Shown here: one piece after another, positions 58,871 to 64,000 of the stretch
Layout of the letters: every line of letters starts with the position of its first letter
Position numbering within the stretch: the first letter of the stretch is position 1
Source: Hygrocybe punicea
Lineage: Eukaryota > Basidiomycota > Agaricomycetes > Agaricales > Hygrophoraceae
Assembly: GCA_963556145.1 (NCBI GenBank)
Contig: OY744469.1
Span: 1,364,001-1,428,000 of the forward strand
Length of the DNA stretch: 64,000 nucleotides
Direction: 5' to 3'
Position numbers and translations under genes: made by a program
The notes under the pieces: model-generated
Seen by the model: only the letters and a program-made list of their open reading frames with translations
Told to the model about the DNA's origin: nothing
Databases searched by the model: none

Positions 58871-59590
58871 ATTTGGAGGTGGGTTCGCGGTTCGAACCGC
58901 ATTTGAACGCAGACCGAACGCCGTGAAACCGTTCGACACGGTTCCGGTTCGGGTTTGGCATTTCGCTGAACCGAACCATCGGTTCTGGTTCCGGTTTTTC
59001 AAAAATAGTGAAAAACCGGACCGAACCGAACTTCGGCAACACTACTTACAGCATCCTGCCAATGTCAGCACTGGCACATTGGCACCCAATGACCAAATGC
59101 TTCCATCCAAGTTCTCCAACATGTTAAGAATCTGTGGTATTGCAGACTTGGGCTTGATATCCTTGTGTGTGAAATGCAACACCCTCACCAACATCCATTT
59201 AGCAGTCACATTGTTCTGCCAGTTTGACCAGAATATTTTCCACTGAAGACCTGAATGCTTCATTGAGAGTTCTTCAACAGACTAACAATTTGAGGTATTG
59301 CAAGCTTGACACTTTGATGGAATGCAGCTGGTCAGTCAAAAAACTGGACTTGACCAGAACCCAATATCTATTCATGACTCACACTGTTCCACCAGTTGGG
59401 CCAGTTCATCAATGCCAGAGCATCTTCTTTATCCACAGCCAGAGAGTGCAAGGCCAAAGGCATCCTTGTTTCCTGCTTTGGGTTTGGGACAAAGTCAAAT
59501 ATAACATAGGTGGTTTGGGGAACATTAAATAAACCATTGGAACTCATGCGAGTGGTGACTTGTTGGAAGTTTGATGCCATTGGGTTCATC

Positions 59591-60689
59591 CTTACACAAC
59601 ACCATCAAGATTGGGCCAATTTAATTTAGTGATTATGGTACATGACCTCTTGTGTGCCATATGTTGTTGTGAGAGCCTGAGGTGGTAATTTGGCCATTAA
59701 TGAATTTGTCAGTGGAGGTGAGAACAAGTCAGCTGGTGACAGTGACAAGGGACACGCTGGGTGTCAAGGTAACAGCAAGAGTGTGGCCATGTGATTTAGC
59801 CAAATATAAACATGTTTAAAAAACAACTAATCACACAGGCCACTTTTGAAGGGAGAAGGGAGAATAGGAAGCACGACCATGCCCTGAAACAGTGGCATGG
59901 TCCAAAAAAATAGTGATTGAGTTTTTGGTTATTATTTACAGTAAGGAACCGTAGAAGGTGATAAGGTGGGAGTGGTGGAGGGAAAGGGTGTTGAGGTAAT
60001 ATCAGAACAAAATAGATGGTGGAACTGAGTCTAACCAGTAAGAATTTAGAAATCCAATGGACAAAAAGGCCAATCTGAACTGTGATGCAAAATCTTTCAT
60101 TTTTGGGAATGAGACTTATCTTCATTCAGCTTGGGGATTTGTCCAGCATTCTATTGCTTTCATAGGGAAGCCGGTGTTGAGTCGGACAATGTTGGAGACT
60201 GACACCCACATAACGAAAAGATTTCCTCTTTGCAGCTTTGCCAGTGTCTTGTACCTCGTGACCATATAGAATTAGAAGTTCTTCAAGTTCATGCATCCCC
60301 GGCACGCTGAATATGCCTAGGACCTAGGTGGAGCATTTATCACCATATCTTCGCGCCGTTTGGCAATACAAGAATTGCGCCCTTCGGTTGCCAGTGGGGT
60401 GATGAAAAGGGGGTCATTCTGTTAGATTTGGAACAGATAGTATTATATCAATGATGCGTGAATCAATTCTGTTACCCCTAATTACATCACCAGGGACTGT
60501 TGCGTGTCTTGGTCCCGAAATCAGGAGACGGTTGGCAGGATCATCGCTGCTCGAGAAAGATATTGCAAAATCTGCCGTCATAGGGGTTGCAGCCGATGTA
60601 TCATATGCATGATGGATGCAAACGTTGTTCTGTAAACGTCGTACGCGTACATTACATAAACAAATCCGTTTGTCACGGTGGAACTTCGT
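59591..60689. other. Intergenic, repeat relics then MED10 upstream region
   Basis: 1.1 kb without a supported gene. A 96-codon minus frame (60414-60704) overlaps the MED10 start and shows no domain. Confidence 0.45.
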
Positions 60690-61324
60690 ATGGGTCCCCG
60701 ACAAGCAACAGACTTTGCAGAGTTCGCTCAGACCGCTCTTGACTCACCACGATCATCTCAATCTCCTCCCCCCTCCGGCATTCAGGGAGATCTCGAGCTC
60801 GAACTCCTGGGTCTCGCTAATGCGCTTTACAATCTTGGCACAACCGTCATTAACGACTCCACTAAAGAGCGAGATAAACCAGGCGGCGGCAAACAAGTCG
60901 GCTTGCGTGTGTGCGCTTGGCCCCCATCCAGGAAAAAACCCAATGTTGATTGTTGACGCTAAACTCCCCCAGCAACGAAGTCATTCACCATCTATCCACC
61001 ATTGACGAGATGTCGCAGGAGTGTCAAACCTTGATTCCGCTACAGATCTTGGTAGACATTGACAACTCGCGAAATCCGATGCAATTGACGAGCGAAAGAC
61101 TGGAAAGAGCGGCAACGGAGAATCAGTTCATGAATGGGAAGATTGCAGCGCTAGATGTGCGTACGATGATGATCCTGTATGCCCACTGGCACATCGTTCC
61201 TCTTAATTCCACCCTACAGTCATATCGTCAAAATCTGGACCAAGCTCTGGCGTTGAGTTTCCCCGAGCTGGGCTCTTATCTTCGGTCATCGTCGTCGACC
61301 AATAATAGTGATAAAATATTGTAA
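60690..61324 (+). CDS. MED10: Mediator complex subunit 10
   Basis: The ATG at 60690 gives MGPRQATDFAEFAQTALDSP, then LELELLGLANALYNLGTTVI. Exon 2 (about 60977-61157) encodes NEVIHHLSTIDEMSQECQTL and IPLQILVDIDNSRNPMQLT followed by RLERAATENQFMNGKIAAL. After a GTGCGT intron (61158-61218), exon 3 gives SYRQNLDQALALSFPEL and a Ser-rich end at 61324. The IP..(I/V)L.(Y/D)ID.GRNP-type motif followed by the N.F..GK...L.(S)(Y/F)R.(L/F) segment is characteristic of Med10, a Mediator middle-module subunit linking activators to RNA polymerase II. The first intron boundaries are ambiguous by a few bases. Length about 165 residues, normal for the family. Confidence 0.85.
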
Positions 61325-61705
61325 TAAGATTGAAATTTAGAGTCAGGGTACTCGGCGAGTGTAATCAAATACTGCTTGCAACAATTTGGAGTAATCGGCT
61401 GCAGCGAGAAATTTGTCTGTACAGGTCAGCGTCGCATGATTATTGCAATCACTGACACCGCCTAAATCGCAAGTAAGTGCTGTGCATTGGAAATAATGCA
61501 CACTGCCTCAGAACTTCAGCACCCCGGCTGTCATGGTGAGTGCCGTTTCCACCTTCTGAGCCGAGGATCGGTACTGATATAAATATGGATCGTCGGCACC
61601 AGAACTCCCCAGCTGCGCTCACCGTCTTCATCAGGTACTGGTTACCTTGAGTTTTACGCTTCCTCAGCACTCCGCTTACACCACTTCCCATCTACACTTG
61701 CAAAC
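61325..61705. other. Intergenic, promoter of the secreted-protein gene
   Basis: 381 bp. It contains TATAAATA at 61578-61585, followed by a pyrimidine-rich leader before the ATG at 61706. Confidence 0.5.
61578..61585 (+). promoter_or_regulatory. Candidate TATA box
   Basis: TATAAATA, 121 bp before the ATG of the His-rich secreted protein. This suggests a strong regulated core promoter; not tested. Confidence 0.35.
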
Positions 61706-62310
61706 ATGGTGCAAATATTCTCTACACTCCTTCTTGCCATTGCTATATTCTCTGCTGCTGTCGAGAGTCATGGTTTAAGTCAGACCCCAGTGGCGAACTC
61801 TCTGATCAGTCGCGGTTACGATGGTCATTCAGCTGCTAGAGGCGATGTTTCTCGGTATGCTTATACTTTCGATGTTAAACCTCGATTGAACATGTTCGAA
61901 AACTAGTTCTAGTAATGACGGTCATGTGCACAAACATCTTGATAAACGCCATCGACACCATCGTGGTAAATACTATCACAAACATCGCAAACATCGCAAA
62001 CATGGTCACAAACACGGCCAACAGCCTCAGGCTAGCCCACACCGTCTACACAAACACTGTCAGAGTCATCCTTGATTCTGGCAAGAGAACTGGCTAACGG
62101 ATACTTATATATATAGCCACTAGCGCCGACCCAAATTCAGCGCAGACGACGGCGGCGATTACTCCCACCACACAGAATCCAGCTCGTGAAGTCTCCGAGT
62201 ATGTTTCGCATCATGATTTCTGCAATCTGATTGTCTAATGCTGCAATCTTCTCTTCGCTAGAATGAATGATCGTTACCACACCCTCTCTCGGCGTTCTGC
62301 CGCTTGGTGA
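61706..62310 (+). CDS. Histidine-rich small secreted protein
   Basis: Four exons join in frame. Exon 1 (61706-61855) has a clear signal peptide MVQIFSTLLLAIAIFSAAVE ahead of SHG. Exon 2 (from 61907) encodes HVHKHLDKRHRHHRGKYYHK and HRKHRKHGHKHGQ, a His/Lys/Arg-rich block. Exon 3 (from about 62115) has a Thr/Ala/Pro-rich linker ITPTTQNPAREVSE, and exon 4 ends RRSAAW at TGA 62308-62310. About 150 residues. The His clusters suggest metal (Zn/Cu) binding or pH-dependent charge, and the export signal implies a wall or extracellular location. I do not know a named family. A TATA box upstream and small size fit an effector-like or wall-associated protein; this is inference. Confidence 0.65.
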
Positions 62311-63024
62311 ATACTACGCTCCCATTTTATATCATGTCACTAACATGATTTTCTCAGGGCGCCTTTGGAAGATATTGATTGAGGGCGGAATTGAGTTTAT
62401 TCGTACTTTGTCGTACAGTAACTTGGCAATCTATTTTTTTTGGCACTGACTTGGTGGACAAATTCCTGGCTGAATTAGTTCTAACCAGGAATAAAAGTTC
62501 AAATGATCCTTGAACTAATGTTGGATTGGCTGGATATCTGCGATCGCTAAAATTCCTCATCCGGCCACTTTTCCAATTTCACTATACTTTTATGGTTATG
62601 GTTATGCTTGCGTGGCGTTTCCCTCCGCGACCCAATGAGTGTTTTCCTCCGGACTCGGAATATATGGCGGTGCTGTTGTGCATCAATACCAGGCAGTGGA
62701 CAGTCAGTGACAAGGCAACACCACAACACCGTCGACTCGCCAGCTTCCGGTATTTCTGTGCGGGTTCACCAACTTCTCTAGGAGCTGCCGGCCATCTTCC
62801 ATGTCTACTCACACACGAAATTTCTATCAACACCAGTCGTCAGCGACGACTAGTATTATTCATAATGCAACTGCGCTCAAGTACGACCACCATATCCTCA
62901 CTGCAACGCCCAATCTCTGTGGCGTTCATCGACAAGTTCAGTTTACCTTTGACACGTTCGCTCGGAAATTGACCAGTTATTTTAGAAATCCTCAATCGCG
63001 ACTGCAGAGGGAGGGCTGCTGCCC
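62311..63024. other. Intergenic, no gene recognised
   Basis: 714 bp. The 148-codon frame at 62526-62972 has no domain and no consistent start context. Confidence 0.45.
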
Positions 63025-64000
63025 ATGGAATATAACGTTATCAGCTCTCCGCCACAACGACGTCCGTTCTTTTGTAGACCAGTAGGCATAGTCGTGCTCG
63101 TCGTTGTTGCTATGGTGGTCATTGGGGCGATCGTAGGTGGGACGGTCGGAGGGGCTGCTCGCGAACGCGAACGCAAACCTCAACCAAGCACCGGGATGCC
63201 TGTGGACAATGGTCAGGATGCATTCAAAGTCAACATATCGTCGAAACAAACAAAGAATACTAATAATAACCAATCTCCCTTAGGCACGGTGAGCTCAGCG
63301 AACGGTCCTCCAGTCTTCAATGCCGTCTACGGAGAGGATGGCCCCGACAACGGTATCGGTGGTTATGATCTGAGGTCCCTTGGTGACCAGATCTTCGCGT
63401 TCGATTACGACCACAGCGGAAAGGCGGACCATCTTGCACTCTACCGGCCGGGGACAGGCACAATGTGGATCCTTCAGAATCGAAATGGAACCTTTTCGCC
63501 TGTGTACCATCAGGGTGATCCCGGCATCGGCATCGGCACCTACGATCTCAAATCCCCCGCCGACCTCGCATTCGCCTTCGACTACGAGCATAGCGGCAAG
63601 CTCGATCACCTCGCATTGTACCGTCCGGGTACTGGCACATTTTGGATTCTCCAGAATCAGAATAATGGCAACTTTACGCCAGTGTACCATCAGGGCGATC
63701 CTGGCAATGGGATCGGTGGCTATGATCTCATCTCCACAGCCGATCGCGCTTTCGCCTACGATTACGACCACAGCGGAAATCTTGATCACCTCGTACTTTA
63801 CCGTCCGGGTACGGGCATATTCTGGATTCTCCAGAATCGAAATGGAACCTTTGCGCCTGTGTACCAGGGAGTCGGTATTGGTACGTACAATCTCAAATCC
63901 ACCGCCGATCTCGCCTTCTCCTTCGATTACGAGCATAGCGGAAACCTTGATTACCTCGCGCTGTACCGTCCCGGAACAGGCACATTCTGGATACTCCAAA
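63025..64000 (+). CDS. Membrane-anchored Asp-rich repeat protein (FG-GAP/VCBS-like beta propeller), cut by window end
   Basis: One uninterrupted frame from ATG 63025 (MEYNVISSPPQRRPFFCRPV) to the window edge, at least 325 residues. A single membrane span lies at residues about 21-45 (GIVVLVVVAMVVIGAIVGGT) after a short basic N terminus, so a type II protein with the repeats outside is likely. After a low-complexity linker, repeats of about 58 residues begin: GIGGYDL, then FAFDYDHSGKADHLALYRPG, then TGTMWILQN and GTFSPVYHQGDPG. Four copies are visible. The DYDHSG(K/N)xDHL loop resembles Ca-binding FG-GAP/VCBS propeller blades, used for carbohydrate or protein binding. A possible 60-bp intron before GTVSSANG would remove linker only. 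The opposite strand is also open here but is a shadow frame. Confidence 0.72.
   Translation, partial: MEYNVISSPPQRRPFFCRPVGIVVLVVVAMVVIGAIVGGTVGGAARERERKPQPSTGMPVDNGQDAFKVNISSKQTKNTNNNQSPLGTVSSANGPPVFNAVYGEDGPDNGIGGYDLRSLGDQIFAFDYDHSGKADHLALYRPGTGTMWILQNRNGTFSPVYHQGDPGIGIGTYDLKSPADLAFAFDYEHSGKLDHLALYRPGTGTFWILQNQNNGNFTPVYHQGDPGNGIGGYDLISTADRAFAYDYDHSGNLDHLVLYRPGTGIFWILQNRNGTFAPVYQGVGIGTYNLKSTADLAFSFDYEHSGNLDYLALYRPGTGTFWILQ

Larger units (their letters stand above)
57599..59044. mobile_element. hAT-like non-autonomous element, 1.45 kb
   Basis: The ends are TAGTAATGCCGAAGTTCGGT (left) and TAGTGTTGCCGAAGTTCGGT (right, reversed). An exact 8-bp duplication CTTACAGC lies at 57591-57598 and 59045-59052. 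The subterminal 150 bp on both sides are GGTTCG/CGAACC words; the body holds GCA and CGA trinucleotide runs and a minisatellite. No transposase. Confidence 0.9.
56604..59590 (-). pseudogene. Repeat-associated gene relic, possibly ubiquitin-hydrolase-like, split by a hAT-like element
   Basis: Minus-strand coding-like segments lie on both sides of the element at 57599-59044. Upstream (59590-59053): NVPQTTYVIFDFVPNPKQET and AIPQILNMLENLDGSIWSLG. Downstream (57540-56604): FLSIIYHCGNGKYLSSFVWH, RLDFESIQDEIDLFVISLGT with KCTVCNKSL, then WYCLRGIIYHGGNHFTSCII and SPTGLVWF. The order Cys pair, hydrophobic strand, then L.GIIYHGG.HFTS and GLVWF resembles the C-terminal half of USP-type ubiquitin hydrolases, with the His in GGNHF where the catalytic His would be. 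Stops and frame changes are frequent, especially 59100-59400. I cannot name it firmly. Confidence 0.35.

Noticed and set aside
60414..60704. 96-codon minus frame overlapping the MED10 start
   Set aside because: No domain similarity; it overlaps the promoter and first codons of a well-supported gene.
63295..63999. 234-codon minus-strand frame at the right edge
   Set aside because: It is antisense to the plus-strand repeat protein, whose blades have clear Asp-loop motifs and a start codon; the minus frame has none.

Overview
The window is a piece of a filamentous basidiomycete genome, almost certainly an Agaricomycete (mushroom-forming fungus). Evidence: genes are split by many 50-70 bp GT-AG introns; there is a DUF6533-type seven-helix protein, an F-box/LRR protein of the mushroom type, a GH16 glucanase and a KDZ transposase; and the repeats are fungal DNA transposons and LTR elements. 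Every exon structure given here was joined by eye, so boundaries are approximate unless bases are stated.

Left third (1-31.5 kb), gene-rich: an AlkB-like dioxygenase tail, an RCC1-repeat/PHD-finger protein, a POM34-like pore membrane protein, a DUF6533 membrane protein, a 2.7 kb element with 413-bp terminal inverted repeats, two tandem copies of an FAD-dependent monooxygenase (the first frameshifted), a small inverted-repeat cluster, Nup35/Nup53 and a NOL8/Nop8-like ribosome-biogenesis gene sharing a 94-bp divergent promoter, an ER M28 metallopeptidase (ERMP1-like), a decayed Rho GTPase, a GH16 endo-glucanase, one unrecognised gene and an F-box/LRR gene.

Middle (31.9-48.3 kb): one 16.4 kb nested transposon. 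Its outer frame is a KDZ (Kyakuja-Dileera-Zisupton) element with 26-bp terminal inverted repeats, an exact 9-bp target duplication and inverted subterminal repeat arrays. It carries the transposase plus two divergently transcribed accessory genes. Its left arm holds a pogo-like transposase pseudogene with six in-frame TGA codons and LTR copies around a non-autonomous, proline-repeat internal region. Two hAT-type miniature elements sit inside coding exons of this composite.

Right (48.3-60.6 kb): a repeat desert with three more hAT-type elements, each with an 8-bp target duplication, a 3.7 kb fold-back structure, CAC/GCN low-complexity tracts and a broken, possibly ubiquitin-hydrolase-like gene. 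The last 3.4 kb returns to host genes: MED10, a histidine-rich small secreted protein and a membrane-anchored Asp-rich beta-propeller-type repeat protein cut by the window end.

The most unusual content is (i) the KDZ accessory gene pair, (ii) the cohort of five different hAT-like elements, each built internally from short reiterated words, and (iii) the TGA-only decay of the pogo gene.
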